From Candidatus Lambdaproteobacteria bacterium RIFOXYD2_FULL_50_16 (GTDB lineage: Bacteria; SAR324; XYD2-FULL-50-16), in the NCBI GenBank assembly GCA_001783695.1, contig MFNE01000011.1:1-40962 (forward strand): a stretch of DNA of 40,962 nucleotides, given 5' to 3'. Under the pieces are notes generated by a model that worked only from the letters and a program-made list of their open reading frames with translations, was not told the DNA's origin and ran no database searches. The translations under genes and the position numbers were made by a program. Of this stretch, positions 8,648 to 17,282 are shown piece by piece (position 1 is the first letter of the stretch; every line of letters begins with the position of its first letter).

Positions 8648-9898
8648 ATGAAAACACCCGGGCGATTGCTGGTTGTAACTGGTCTTTTGATATTGATGAC
8701 CCTGCCCGCTTGGGCTTTGGTCCCTGAGCGCCGCAAGGTGGAAGGCAGCGAGGAGTTGGGCTGGTTTTTTGCGCCGACCCCGGCGCGGATCGAGGGGGTT
8801 GGTCAAGCGATTCCTCTCTTTGGTCTGTTAACCAACTTTTACGAAGGGGCCGACATGATCGCCGTCAAAACCCTCCCTGGTGGGGACTTTGACATTACGG
8901 TGGCCGTGCTTAACGACTTTCCCGTCTTTACTCGCCATTTCTTATTTAAAGGCGGATACTTCCAACAAGAGGTGGCCTTTAATCTTTATTCTCGCGGGAT
9001 TGATTCCCAAAGCAAGGACTACATTGTTCCCTATATCAAGCAATCTGGGAATTTTTGGGATTTCCGGTATGTGGGCTGGGAAGAGCGGGTTGAGCTTTTT
9101 TATCGCCAATTTGAAGGCAAGGGTCAACAAACCAAGGTCTTTGATGCCAAAGGCAATCTCTTATCGGATGTGGTTACTAAAACTGAATTTTCCGCCAGCC
9201 AGTACGGTTATCAGTTGGACCTAACCGACGAAAATATTGACCCTCGGATCGGGGTTCGATTTGGTCAGAAGTACAGCCCTAACACCTCAAAAAACGCTTT
9301 CACTTCTGACGTCACCCTGATTGATTCTGAAATCAATTTTTACCTGCCTCTGCGTGAATCAGATACCATTGCCTTTAACTTTTTCACCTCTTTAAGCCAG
9401 ATCAACCGCGCCGGGGTGACTGACGAGGCCACGGCCCGCACGGTGCTTTCGCAAAACTGCGCGAGCGGAGACTTTGCTTGTAGCGTGGCTGAAGACAAGT
9501 TGGTCGCTGACGCATTAGCCTACAACCGCCACGGCTCGACCAGCTTGGGTGGTCCCAACCGGTTGCGCGCCTATGCGATGAACCGCTTTACTGCGGGCAA
9601 CTCTAACTTTAGGGGGGTAGAATACCGCTATAACTTCGATGACAAGGCCAATCCGCTCAACTGGGGATTTATTGGCGGGACTAACAGCCTCTTGCAAATG
9701 GCTTTTTTCTTCGAGCAGGGGACTGTTAGCGACGAACGCTCTCAACTCTTAAGTAATATGAAACCCTCTTATGGTATGGGTTTCCGCTCTTTGATATCAG
9801 GTTTTATCTACCGGCTTGATTTAGCCCAAGGGGACGAGGGCCTAGGGGTCACCTTGTTTATTGATTACCCAATGCAGCTTTTGCCCATTACCGAATAA
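8648..9898 (+). CDS. Outer-membrane beta-barrel protein, BamA/Omp85-like, no POTRA
   Basis: I place the start at ATG 8648, which gives a normal signal peptide (KTPGRLLVVTGLLILMTLPA, cleavage after AWA). GTG 8603 would add 15 residues, and neither has a clear ribosome site. The mature protein alternates strand-like segments. It contains GGPNRLRAYAMNRFTAGN, a fair match to the conserved RGF/RGY strand motif of Omp85 surface-antigen barrels, then EYRYNF and LLQMAFFFEQGTV. No POTRA domains precede the barrel, so it is unlike true BamA or TamA. A pair NCASGDFACSV has two Cys that could form an extracellular disulfide. The gene at 12345-13574 is a clear paralog. A passive porin or anchoring role is possible; the function is unknown. 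Confidence 0.75.
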   Translation: MKTPGRLLVVTGLLILMTLPAWALVPERRKVEGSEELGWFFAPTPARIEGVGQAIPLFGLLTNFYEGADMIAVKTLPGGDFDITVAVLNDFPVFTRHFLFKGGYFQQEVAFNLYSRGIDSQSKDYIVPYIKQSGNFWDFRYVGWEERVELFYRQFEGKGQQTKVFDAKGNLLSDVVTKTEFSASQYGYQLDLTDENIDPRIGVRFGQKYSPNTSKNAFTSDVTLIDSEINFYLPLRESDTIAFNFFTSLSQINRAGVTDEATARTVLSQNCASGDFACSVAEDKLVADALAYNRHGSTSLGGPNRLRAYAMNRFTAGNSNFRGVEYRYNFDDKANPLNWGFIGGTNSLLQMAFFFEQGTVSDERSQLLSNMKPSYGMGFRSLISGFIYRLDLAQGDEGLGVTLFIDYPMQLLPITE

Positions 9899-9926
9899 AC
9901 CGGCTACTTAATGGGGATATCTTTGG

Positions 9927-9953
9927 TTGACTCTTTTTGCGACTTTTTATAGG
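9927..9953 (+). promoter_or_regulatory. Candidate promoter of the 52-residue protein
   Basis: TTGACT and TATAGG are separated by 15 bases and lie about 45 bases before the small gene's start. The spacing is shorter than the usual 17, so this is tentative. Confidence 0.35.
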
Positions 9954-9998
9954 GTTTGGTTTGTTAACACCTAAATCCCAACCTTAAAAGGAATAAAC

Positions 9999-10157
9999 AT
10001 GAACGTTGATCAGCACCTGAAAGTTGCCCAGTGGCATATTGAGCAAGCTCGCCAACATTCTTCTTCGACTGAGTACAAGTGCGGCTGCCCGCTAAACGCC
10101 CATGACGAAAAGGCAATTAAAGAAGTAGAAGCCCAGATGGCTTCAGCAAAGCAATAA
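9999..10157 (+). CDS. Small hypothetical protein with a CGC motif (52 aa)
   Basis: This short gene starts at ATG 9999 with AAGGA seven bases upstream and ends with TAA. The product is hydrophilic, rich in Gln, His, Glu and Lys, and probably helical at both ends (MNVDQHLKVAQWHIEQARQH ... EKAIKEVEAQMASAKQ). The middle reads YKCGCPLNAH: two Cys one residue apart plus a His, which could bind metal or form a disulfide. There is no signal peptide. I do not recognise a family. The good ribosome site, possible promoter and following hairpin support a real gene. Confidence 0.6.
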   Translation: MNVDQHLKVAQWHIEQARQHSSSTEYKCGCPLNAHDEKAIKEVEAQMASAKQ

Positions 10158-10172
10158 CACCCAAAAGGCTTC

Positions 10173-10190
10173 GTCAGGCGTTTGCCTGAC
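10173..10190. terminator. Hairpin between convergent genes
   Basis: GTCAGGC-GTTT-GCCTGAC is a perfect 7-bp stem with a 4-base loop, 16 bases after the small gene's stop and just after the channel gene's stop on the other strand. T-runs are weak on both sides, so it may end transcription only partly. Confidence 0.55.
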
Positions 10191-10195
10191 TAGCC

Positions 10196-11932
10196 CTAGA
10201 TGTTCTCGAAAATGGGCAGGTCGATATTGAGCCCAGTGCGAGCAATAAAAATCAACGAATCAGTGGGCTTAACCACCACCTCTGGGTCTGGATTGGTTAA
10301 CATCTTCGCCCCATTTTCAGTGATCAATCCCACCGGCAAGATTCCAAACCGCTCTTTGAGTTTCAGGACCGTTTTTATCCAAGTGCGTTCGTTCCATTTA
10401 TCGCTTAGCTTAACCACCGACAAGCTTTCACTTTGCGGTTGGTGACTGATGATCTGCTCGATCAAATTGCCGATTCCGTGGTGAATGGCGTTTTGGTATA
10501 AAATCGGGGCGATCAGCTCGTCCACGTTAATACAATAATCGCAGCCTACCCCCAGCAATCGCTCGTCAAACCCCGGCTCCCGGTAACTGGCGACCGAAAA
10601 GATTTTGCCCTGGGTAATGGTTTCTAGTCGTAAGACCGCCATTAAAGTGTGCGAATCTCGCTCGTGATCAATAAAGGCGATCCGAGCGTTGGCCGCGTTG
10701 GCTTTTTCTAAGCCATAGTCGGAATAAGACTTCGCCTGTATCCACTCCACCCTAGGGTGACCGATCTTATCGCGGAAGGGATCCAATTTAGAGAGGACCA
10801 CGATCTTTCCAGGGACCTTGGCCAGTTCAAGCTCGATCAAGATGCGGCCAATAAAGGAGGCCTCATCGGAGCATACTACGATATGCCCCTCGCTCCCAAT
10901 GTCTTCAAAACCCATAAAGCTTTGTCCTTCTCCCAGGGTGTCCCCCCGGCTACCTGCTCGGTGCGGCACCATGGATAAGACGCGGCTCTTGGCGGCGAGC
11001 CTCGTATCCGCCGAGGGATTCACCTGAAGCTTCCCTTCGGGGTTGATAAGCCCCAAGGGCATTTCCCCGGCCTTGGTTTTGACCTCAGCGATGTATTCTA
11101 GCCAGGTACGATCGACAAAACTTTCGTGCAGGTCTTTGCTCCTAATGGTCGGGGTGTTAGACAGGGTCAAGATGATTTCGCGAATCCAGACGGGCGCCCC
11201 TTGCGAAATAGAGGACTGGACCATCAGGGGGACATAAACATCGTAGGTTTTAATCGCGTAGTCACATCCGACGTTCATCAAGTGGTTGCGAAAATCCTGG
11301 ATGCGGTAGCGGGCCATGGTTTGGATCACCCCACCGGGGCTTAACACCTCTAGCTGCATCACCGCCATCACCGTGTCCGCATCGTCCTCAAAGCTTACAT
11401 AAGCGATCTTGCCGTCCTGGGCGGAGGCCTTTTTAAGGACGTCGATCACATAAGCGTCCCCATGCACCCAGGGCACCGTTTCAAATTTACTGCCCAAGAG
11501 CGGGTGACGCTCCAAGGGGGTGACAATCACCGCCTTATGGCCCTCTACAAAACTTTTGTTTTCGCTTAAGACCGAATAAATAAAAACCGGCGAGTCTGAA
11601 CAGACCAAGATATGGTCATCTAAATTCACCTCTTTTAAGCCTTGGGCTCGGCTCGACTTAAGGGCGAAAAACCAGTTGGAGACAAAGGAGATCACGATCG
11701 AATTGATCAAAACCCCCAAACACAAGACCCAGATCCCAAAAACCTTTCCCTCGACCGTAACCGGGTACATATCCCCGTAGCCAACGGTGGTGAAGGTTAC
11801 CACGGTCCACCAGAGGCTGTTAAACAGGCTAGAATAGGCCGAGTCGCCATGGCCTTCGATCAAAAAGATACCTAGGCTGGAAAATGCTACCACACAGGGT
11901 AGGACCAATAAAAATAAAATTCGCCCGTGCAT
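10196..11932 (-). CDS. Potassium channel with two tandem RCK domains
   Basis: This 578-residue inner-membrane channel subunit has TM1 at about 4-26, a pore loop with the K+ selectivity filter TTVGYGDMYP, and TM2 at about 63-90 (GIWVLCLGVLINSIVISFVS). Two RCK units follow (about 105-335 and 350-570), each with a TrkA-N-like half and a C-lobe. The expected nucleotide-binding GxGxxG is absent in both: the first reads HILVCSDSPVF and the second HIVVCSDEASF, with other strands of the fold preserved. Gating by NAD(H)/ATP through this site is therefore unlikely, and Ca2+ or another ion is possible, as in other tandem-RCK channels. A tetramer would carry an eight-RCK ring. It stands alone between the small protein and the UPF0016 gene. 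Confidence 0.9.
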   Translation of the reverse strand: MHGRILFLLVLPCVVAFSSLGIFLIEGHGDSAYSSLFNSLWWTVVTFTTVGYGDMYPVTVEGKVFGIWVLCLGVLINSIVISFVSNWFFALKSSRAQGLKEVNLDDHILVCSDSPVFIYSVLSENKSFVEGHKAVIVTPLERHPLLGSKFETVPWVHGDAYVIDVLKKASAQDGKIAYVSFEDDADTVMAVMQLEVLSPGGVIQTMARYRIQDFRNHLMNVGCDYAIKTYDVYVPLMVQSSISQGAPVWIREIILTLSNTPTIRSKDLHESFVDRTWLEYIAEVKTKAGEMPLGLINPEGKLQVNPSADTRLAAKSRVLSMVPHRAGSRGDTLGEGQSFMGFEDIGSEGHIVVCSDEASFIGRILIELELAKVPGKIVVLSKLDPFRDKIGHPRVEWIQAKSYSDYGLEKANAANARIAFIDHERDSHTLMAVLRLETITQGKIFSVASYREPGFDERLLGVGCDYCINVDELIAPILYQNAIHHGIGNLIEQIISHQPQSESLSVVKLSDKWNERTWIKTVLKLKERFGILPVGLITENGAKMLTNPDPEVVVKPTDSLIFIARTGLNIDLPIFENI

Positions 11933-12074
11933 AGAAGGTGCCCCTTAAAAGGCTTAACTGGTTGGTCTCGCTGTTCAAGCTTGACAGGAATCGTCTCCTT
12001 TGCCAAGCAACCTTAATGCCAGCCTTTTCCAAACCCACTTATATCCTGGGTGTTTAACCCCAACCCTTGGTTCA

Positions 12075-12344
12075 ATGGACCTCAAACTATTTTTTGCGAC
12101 CTTTATTACCATCTTCCTGGCGGAGATGGGCGATAAAACCCAGTTCGCCGCCTTGGCCGCAGGCGCCCAGTCTAAATCAATGTTTACGGTCTGGCTGGCG
12201 GTGGTGGGGGCGTTGTCCCTGGCGGGCACCCTCGGGGTGGTCTTTGGGCGAGTGATCGGGGACCTAGTGGCCCCCGAACTGCTCCAATATGTTTCGGGGG
12301 GCCTATTTATCGCCGTAGGTTTGTGGGTTATTTTTGGTAGTTAG
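12075..12344 (+). CDS. Half-size UPF0016/Gdt1-family cation transporter
   Basis: This product of 89 residues (start at the ATG of MDLKLFF) has three membrane segments and one copy of the family motif E-x-G-D-K-T (LAEMGDKTQFAALAAG, early in the protein). Full-length members (TMEM165, Gdt1, bacterial Mn exporters) carry two such halves. Single-motif proteins are known in bacteria and are thought to assemble as dimers. The likely role is Mn2+ or Ca2+ export through the inner membrane. No second half-size gene is adjacent. The gene ends at 12344, and the barrel gene on the other strand ends at 12345, so they are tail to tail with no gap. No clear ribosome site is seen. Confidence 0.8.
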   Translation: MDLKLFFATFITIFLAEMGDKTQFAALAAGAQSKSMFTVWLAVVGALSLAGTLGVVFGRVIGDLVAPELLQYVSGGLFIAVGLWVIFGS

Positions 12345-13574
12345 TTACCAAGGGTAATCAAAAATCAGGGTCATGTTGCCCCCCTCTTCGCCATTGGCGT
12401 AGTCGGCCCGATACACAAAGCCAGAGGCAGAAACCATCCGCAGGCCCAAGCCGGAGCTGGTGCGAGTAATGACCCCTAAATCCGACTTTAATTCGGCGAC
12501 CGTCCCGGCTTCATAAAATAGGGCCAATTGCAAGGCGGTGGAGACATCCTTCCAAATCCAAAAGTCAAAGGGGGTGACTTTTTCGTCAAAACTCCAACGT
12601 AGTTCGGTTGCGTAGTATTGGGTGTGTGCCGCTTGGTACCGGCCTTGGGGATAAGCCCGCAACCGCCGGTCCCCGCCTAAGGCCTCGGCGGTGCCATAGC
12701 GGCGCTGGGCTTGGTAATCCGCCACCACCGAGGCTTCCGCCGCCAAACAGGCGAAGTCGGTGCTAGCGCAGTTAAATCCCAACTCTGCTTTGATATAGTT
12801 TTCGTCGGTCACCCCTTCTTTGGTAACCACCGCGTCACTTTTGTAATAGTTAAACGCCCAAGTACTCGCCGAACCCAAGGGGAGGTAAATACTGGCGGAA
12901 TTACTGATCACATAATATTCGGGTTGGACCTGATCGGTGACAGGCGATTGGGTTTTGCTGGCAGCCAACCGGAAGCCCACCCGGGGGTCTTGACGGTCGT
13001 CCGTATAATCAACGGAAACCCCTACTTGAGTGGATTTATTGCTAAATTCATAAACCGGGTCGAATTCGCTGATCAAGTCTCCTTTTGGGGTCAAGAACTT
13101 GGTCACCGCAATGTCTTGAGTAAATTGCATGTAGGTGAACTCCAATCGGCGTTCCAAAAAGCTTAAGGTCGCCAAGGGCATGCGGTAGTTGGCTTTGTTG
13201 ACTTCGACTAGGCGGTATTCATCCTTTTGGGTATCCATCCCGCGTTTTTCATAGATGTTGACCGCCGCTCGGCTGATATTTTGGACCGAATAGTTAACCC
13301 AAAGTATCTCCGGGATCAAATGCACCTCTTGAATAGCCGCAATATTGCCCACCGCGTCCCCAGTAATCGCCAGGGCGTAAACGTCAATATAACTTCCGCC
13401 AATGTTGCCCAAAAGCCCGGTCGCCATAAACCCTTGGCCAATACCGGGGATGCTGTAGGCCAGCGGTAAGATGAGATGGCTTTCTTCGTCGTAAAATTGT
13501 TTCTTGCGCCGCTCAATTGCCTCGGCAGGAAGAGCGACAAGCGAAAAAACCAGCAACCAGAGTAAAGGTTTCAT
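12345..13574 (-). CDS. Outer-membrane beta-barrel protein, BamA/Omp85-like, paralog of 8648-9898
   Basis: This 409-residue protein has a signal peptide (KPLLWLLVFSLVALPAEA) and the same layout as the barrel at 8648-9898. Shared features include GIGQG near the start, YxxRGMDxQ, DPRVGFR, INFYLPL-like strands, a loop with two Cys (NCASTDFACLA), and GGDRRLRAYPQGRYQAAH, the presumed Omp85-type strand motif. It ends in Trp after FDYP, matching the C-terminal aromatic signal used by the barrel assembly machinery. No POTRA domain is present. The start ATG has AGGGA upstream. It lies tail to tail with the UPF0016 gene. The function is unknown; an uptake or anchoring channel is possible. Confidence 0.75.
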   Translation of the reverse strand: MKPLLWLLVFSLVALPAEAIERRKKQFYDEESHLILPLAYSIPGIGQGFMATGLLGNIGGSYIDVYALAITGDAVGNIAAIQEVHLIPEILWVNYSVQNISRAAVNIYEKRGMDTQKDEYRLVEVNKANYRMPLATLSFLERRLEFTYMQFTQDIAVTKFLTPKGDLISEFDPVYEFSNKSTQVGVSVDYTDDRQDPRVGFRLAASKTQSPVTDQVQPEYYVISNSASIYLPLGSASTWAFNYYKSDAVVTKEGVTDENYIKAELGFNCASTDFACLAAEASVVADYQAQRRYGTAEALGGDRRLRAYPQGRYQAAHTQYYATELRWSFDEKVTPFDFWIWKDVSTALQLALFYEAGTVAELKSDLGVITRTSSGLGLRMVSASGFVYRADYANGEEGGNMTLIFDYPW

Positions 13575-13709
13575 ATCATCCCTAAGTTAGGTGTTCCCGT
13601 TCACCACCCCAGCTAAAGTGAACTATCAAATTCAACCTAAAGTGGTCAAACAACCGGCGCTTGCCTAGGGCTTTGGAGCCTTGTAGTCTAGGCAAAAACA
13701 GGACACTTA

Positions 13710-14492
13710 ATGTTGGAAAAACAAGAAATCCTTTTAGGCGGGGTCCACTGGCGTTGGCTTGAAGGGGGCCAGGGAGAACCTCTGATTTTATTTGCCGGTT
13801 TTGGAGACTCTAACAAAACCTTTGTCCGGTTAGCTAGGCAGTTAACCAATCAATATCAGGTTTTTCTACCTGAAACCCCTGGTTTTGACGACGATCCCGA
13901 TTTAGCCCCAGAGGATTGCGGTCTTAGTGCCCAGGTGGAGCGCATGGGCCGATGGATGGAGTCTTTAGGGATAAAAAATCCCATCCTTGGGGGCAATAGT
14001 TCGGGCGGACAACTAGCGGTCCTTTTGGGCTTAAAAACAAAGCCAAAGGCCTTGATTCTCCTGGCCCCGCAAGGAATGGCCAGTCCCGATTTTACTCCTT
14101 ACAGCCACAAACCCAACTGCCCCCAAACTGAAGACGACTTCGCCCAGATTTTGGCCCAACTTTATCACCAGCCGCCCCAACTCGCTTCTGACCAAATGGC
14201 CTATCTGCTCACTCGGCAACAAGCTCGCTGGGAACGTCTCAACCAGATTAGGGCCCAGATTAGGACCGAACCCCTCCATCAGCTAAACGACCAACTAACA
14301 GGGCTCGATTGCCCGACCCTCCTGATTTGGGGGCGTTCGGACCAAAGGATTCCGCCCAGCTTAGCTCAATATTGGCTAAAAGCACTGCCCCAAGTGACCT
14401 ATCACCTTTTAGAGGCCTGTGGACACCTCCCCCAGATCGAGCAAACCCAACTCACCTCACAACTGATCCTGAGTTTTTTAAACCCTAAGTAA
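13710..14492 (+). CDS. Alpha/beta-fold hydrolase
   Basis: This 260-residue cytosolic protein has a complete catalytic triad. The nucleophile Ser sits in GNSSGG (about residue 97), the acid Asp in LIWGRSDQRIP (about 211) and the His in ACGHLPQIEQ (about 239). The oxyanion region is FAGFGDS where most members have HG. A Gln-rich cap covers the middle third. The start ATG follows AGGA at good spacing. It is a single gene followed by an ACT-malic enzyme in the same direction, 102 bases away. The substrate is unknown; esterase, lipase or C-C hydrolase are all possible. Confidence 0.85.
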   Translation: MLEKQEILLGGVHWRWLEGGQGEPLILFAGFGDSNKTFVRLARQLTNQYQVFLPETPGFDDDPDLAPEDCGLSAQVERMGRWMESLGIKNPILGGNSSGGQLAVLLGLKTKPKALILLAPQGMASPDFTPYSHKPNCPQTEDDFAQILAQLYHQPPQLASDQMAYLLTRQQARWERLNQIRAQIRTEPLHQLNDQLTGLDCPTLLIWGRSDQRIPPSLAQYWLKALPQVTYHLLEACGHLPQIEQTQLTSQLILSFLNPK

Positions 14493-14594
14493 AATCCTAT
14501 CTGTTTTTACGCTTTCGCTTTTGACCCAACTTAGGCTGCCGTGATACCTTGTCTAAGTTCCCAAAACCTTTTTTAACTACTCAAGGACAGACGA

Positions 14595-15932
14595 ATGAAG
14601 ATTCCAGAGGTTTTACTGATCCAGGTGACCCACGCACCAGGAATGTTGTCTAAAGTACTAGGCGCCGTAGCGGAGGTGGGACTGGTGATTGACGACCTTT
14701 CGATGATCAGCCGAACCCAAAACAAAACCATTTGGGAACTCACCATTGAACTCAATAAAGAATCGTTAGATGATCTAATCTCCAAAATTAATGCCCTGCC
14801 TCACGCCGAGGTTTTGGGCATGTCCGACCGGGTTTTTGACCTGCATCGAGGGGGCAAAATCGACAACAAGTCTAGGTTAGAGATCAGTAGTTTGCAGGTC
14901 CTGCGGGATATCTACACCCCTGGCGTCGCTAGGGTCTGTTTGGCTATCCAGGCCAACCCGGCCTTGGCTTTGCAATATACCGGAATAGCTAACACGGTGG
15001 CCATCGTCACCAATGGCACCGCGATCTTGGGTTTAGGCAATATCGGTCCGGTCGCGGGGATGCCGGTGATGGAAGGCAAGGCGGCTCTGTTTAACTACCT
15101 CGCCGGCCTCTCGGGTGTGCCCATCCTGCTTGAGTCCAAAGACCCAGACGAAATCGTAAAAGTGGTCAAAGCCATCGCCCCGACCTTTGGGGCCATTCAG
15201 CTGGAAGACATAGCCGCCCCTGAATGTTTCGAGGTAGAACAACGCTTGCAAGCGGAATTAAACATCCCGGTCTTACACGACGACCAACACGGCACCGCAG
15301 TGGTTGCTCTAGCCGCTATTTTGGCCGCTAGTCGGCAAGTGGGTAAAAACATCGCCGACGCTACTATCGGCCAGATTGGCTTGGGTGCAGCAGGGTTGGG
15401 GATCACCCGGTTGCTTTTAAAATATGGGGTCAAAGCGGTTTACGGAACCGATCTCAACTTGGCGGCAATAACCCATCTGGAAACCATGGGTGGCCACGGG
15501 ACCTCCCTACCTGAGCTCATGGCCAAGGCGGATATTGTGATTGCCACGACCGGGGTTAAGGGCTTAATCAAACCCGAATGGGTCCGTAAAGGCCAGATGA
15601 TTTTTGCACTTTCAAATCCAGAACCCGAGATCGAACCAGCCTTGGCTTTAGAGCTAGGCGCGGCCTTCGCTGCCGATGGCAAAAACGTCAACAATGTGCA
15701 GGCCTTCCCCGGCTTGTTTCGAGGCGCGCTCAACGCCGGGGCGACCAAGTTCACCGACGAGATGTTGGTGGCCGCTGCCGAATCTATCGCCGCTCATACC
15801 AAAGAACACCAATTGGTGCCCAATCCTTTAGACAAAGAGATCCACCGCGACATCGCCGAGGCCGTCTATGAAGCCGCCAGAATTTCAGGTGCCGTTCCCA
15901 ATCATGGCAAACACTTAGAATTCGGTTTATGA
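14595..15932 (+). CDS. NAD(P)-dependent malic enzyme with N-terminal ACT domain
   Basis: This 445-residue enzyme converts malate to pyruvate and CO2 with reduction of NAD(P). Residues 1-80 form an ACT domain ([20 protein letters not shown]), suggesting allosteric control by an amino acid or similar ligand. The malic core follows: the Tyr region [13 protein letters not shown], Lys in MEGKAALF, the metal-binding stretch [22 protein letters not shown], and the dinucleotide loop [11 protein letters not shown] 14595 has AAGGA seven bases upstream. The TerB-like gene starts three bases after the stop, so the two are co-transcribed. PEP carboxylase at 24007 is a natural metabolic partner but lies elsewhere. 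Confidence 0.95.
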   Translation: MKIPEVLLIQVTHAPGMLSKVLGAVAEVGLVIDDLSMISRTQNKTIWELTIELNKESLDDLISKINALPHAEVLGMSDRVFDLHRGGKIDNKSRLEISSLQVLRDIYTPGVARVCLAIQANPALALQYTGIANTVAIVTNGTAILGLGNIGPVAGMPVMEGKAALFNYLAGLSGVPILLESKDPDEIVKVVKAIAPTFGAIQLEDIAAPECFEVEQRLQAELNIPVLHDDQHGTAVVALAAILAASRQVGKNIADATIGQIGLGAAGLGITRLLLKYGVKAVYGTDLNLAAITHLETMGGHGTSLPELMAKADIVIATTGVKGLIKPEWVRKGQMIFALSNPEPEIEPALALELGAAFAADGKNVNNVQAFPGLFRGALNAGATKFTDEMLVAAAESIAAHTKEHQLVPNPLDKEIHRDIAEAVYEAARISGAVPNHGKHLEFGL

Positions 15933-15935
15933 AAG

Positions 15936-16403
15936 ATGAATCTCAAACAAATCGAACAGCTCGATTATAAAGCCCAACAATGGCTCTTTGCGGCCATGGC
16001 CCGCATGGTGATGGCAGACCATAAGGTAGCAGCTAAAGAGGTGCAGCAGTTCAAGGCCGCAATGATCAAGTTGGTTGGCAGCGCAGACGAACGAGCGATT
16101 AAAGAACGGTTGACCCATGCCGACTTTCAGTCGCCCCTGCGCCCCCTGCATAATCTCCGTCCCGCTCAAGCTTGGGTGGTCTTTCGCGAGATTGCCCAAA
16201 TCGCCGCGTCCGATTCAGAACTTCACACCGATGAAGAGGCTTTTTTGCGCGAGGTGATCGAGTGTTTAGGGGTAGATTCCAAGCAAGCAGACGCTCTGGT
16301 CACCTGGACCCGCAAGTTGGCCCAGGTCAAGGCCGAAGAGGCTGCCTTTGTCCTTCGCCTTCCTGAAATATTCCCTGAAAACGACCTCAAATCTCCAGCT
16401 TAG
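15936..16403 (+). CDS. TerB-like protein
   Basis: This 155-residue helical protein resembles the TerB/DjlA-N fold. The two characteristic segments are MVMADHKVAAKEVQQFKAAM (about 23-42) and AASDSELHTDEEAFLREVIE (about 87-106), each an acidic turn followed by a helix. TerB domains can bind divalent metals through such acidic residues and occur in stress and envelope functions. It follows the malic enzyme by three bases and was probably acquired by the same operon; a direct link is not evident. Tellurite resistance should not be assumed from the fold. Confidence 0.7.
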   Translation: MNLKQIEQLDYKAQQWLFAAMARMVMADHKVAAKEVQQFKAAMIKLVGSADERAIKERLTHADFQSPLRPLHNLRPAQAWVVFREIAQIAASDSELHTDEEAFLREVIECLGVDSKQADALVTWTRKLAQVKAEEAAFVLRLPEIFPENDLKSPA

Positions 16404-16720
16404 CTCTCCTTAAAAAACGAGGGACCCTTACTATAGTGGCCCCCAGAATCTGGACCGCTTGTTATCAGTTCGACATTAATAGAGAAGGCAGCGATTTTTT
16501 GGGGCGATGAAATGGGTACCCGCTCAGATCATCCGGCTGGGCGCCCTTTAGCAAAAAAAAGGGTCAGACGCCTGTGATCAAAAATGCCAGAAAAAAGTTC
16601 AGTTTTAACATGATTTCAGGAAAATAAAAAGGTCAGCACTGTAACCAGCACATAACGAGGGAAAACAGACTACTTGGACACCTAGATAGCCCCCAGAATG
16701 GGGTAAGGGTCTGATATGCA
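16404..16720. other. Intergenic region with a possible insertion-sequence scar
   Basis: This 317-base stretch has no gene. The segment starting CTATAGTGGCCCCCAGAATC at 16431 resembles ends of IS3-type elements (TAGTGG-CCCC...). The word GCCCCCAGAAT recurs at about 16689. No transposase is found between them, so a scar is only a guess. A poly-A stretch near 16555 and an AT-rich region precede the tRNA genes' 3' side. Confidence 0.3.
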
Positions 16721-16810
16721 TGGCGGAGAGACGGGGATTCGAACCCCGGGAACCCTTTCGAGTTCAACAGATTAGCAATCTGCCCCATTCGGCCACTCTG
16801 GCATCTCTCC
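16721..16810 (-). tRNA. tRNA-Ser (GCT anticodon)
   Basis: On the minus strand this is a 90-base serine tRNA with acceptor GGAGAGA...TCTCTCC, a long variable arm, anticodon loop TTGCTAA (GCT), T-loop GGTTCGAATCC and a genomic CCA end. It decodes AGC/AGU codons. It lies 118 bases downstream of a second serine tRNA and may share its transcript. Confidence 0.95.
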
Positions 16811-16928
16811 GATACGGGTAGGGGGTTGGCCCCTGACTGATGCAGGCTAGGCCTGCGTATTAGTGGTAACGGCCCAAGTTTTCGCGCCACACCCCACGCG
16901 CCCTCGCTTTGCTTGGTGCTCTTAGGCG

Positions 16929-17016
16929 TGGAAGAGGGAGTGGGATTCGAACCCACGGAGCTATTACACTCGACGGTTTTCAAGACCGTTGCCTTCAACC
17001 GCTCGGCCATCCCTCC
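16929..17016 (-). tRNA. tRNA-Ser (TGA anticodon)
   Basis: On the minus strand this is an 88-base serine tRNA with GGAGGGA at the 5' end, anticodon loop CTTGAAA (TGA), a long variable arm, T-loop GTTCGAATC and encoded CCA. The acceptor pairs G1 with U72 and the discriminator base reads as U rather than the usual G, a small oddity. It reads UCN codons. A promoter lies just upstream at 17028-17056. Confidence 0.93.
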
Positions 17017-17027
17017 AACATCCGGCC

Positions 17028-17056
17028 AGATTAGGGGGCGGTGTTGAATTAGTCAA
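17028..17056 (-). promoter_or_regulatory. Promoter of the tRNA-Ser pair
   Basis: On the minus strand TTGACT and TAATCT are separated by exactly 17 bases, and the -10 ends 11 bases before the mature tRNA. The GC-rich GGCCGG directly after the -10 is the kind of discriminator found in stringently controlled stable-RNA promoters. The -35 box is half of a small palindrome (GTTGA-N5-TCAAC). Confidence 0.6.
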
Positions 17057-17282
17057 CCCCTTCTAACGCTCTTTGCTAAGGGTTAGCTATCCTTTCTCCC
17101 TAAAGTCTAATCCCCAGCAGAAGCGGATGAATAGGTGTATTTTGTGGCGGTGCTAAATTCAGAGCGCAGGCACGAGTGGGAAAATAGGGACAGCCCCCGT
17201 TTAAGAAGCTCCATTTACTTGTCACCCCGACCTTTTTCTAATTTTTAAGCTAACCCGAGCAAACCTAACTGCCTCCCTATCC

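Noticed and set aside
12711-13166. Plus-strand 151-codon frame inside the second barrel gene
   Set aside because: The opposite strand encodes a signal-peptide protein with paralogs here; this frame is antisense noise.
16404-16720. Complete insertion sequence near the tRNA genes
   Set aside because: Only IS3-like end sequence is suggested; no transposase fragment is found, so it is described as a possible scar.
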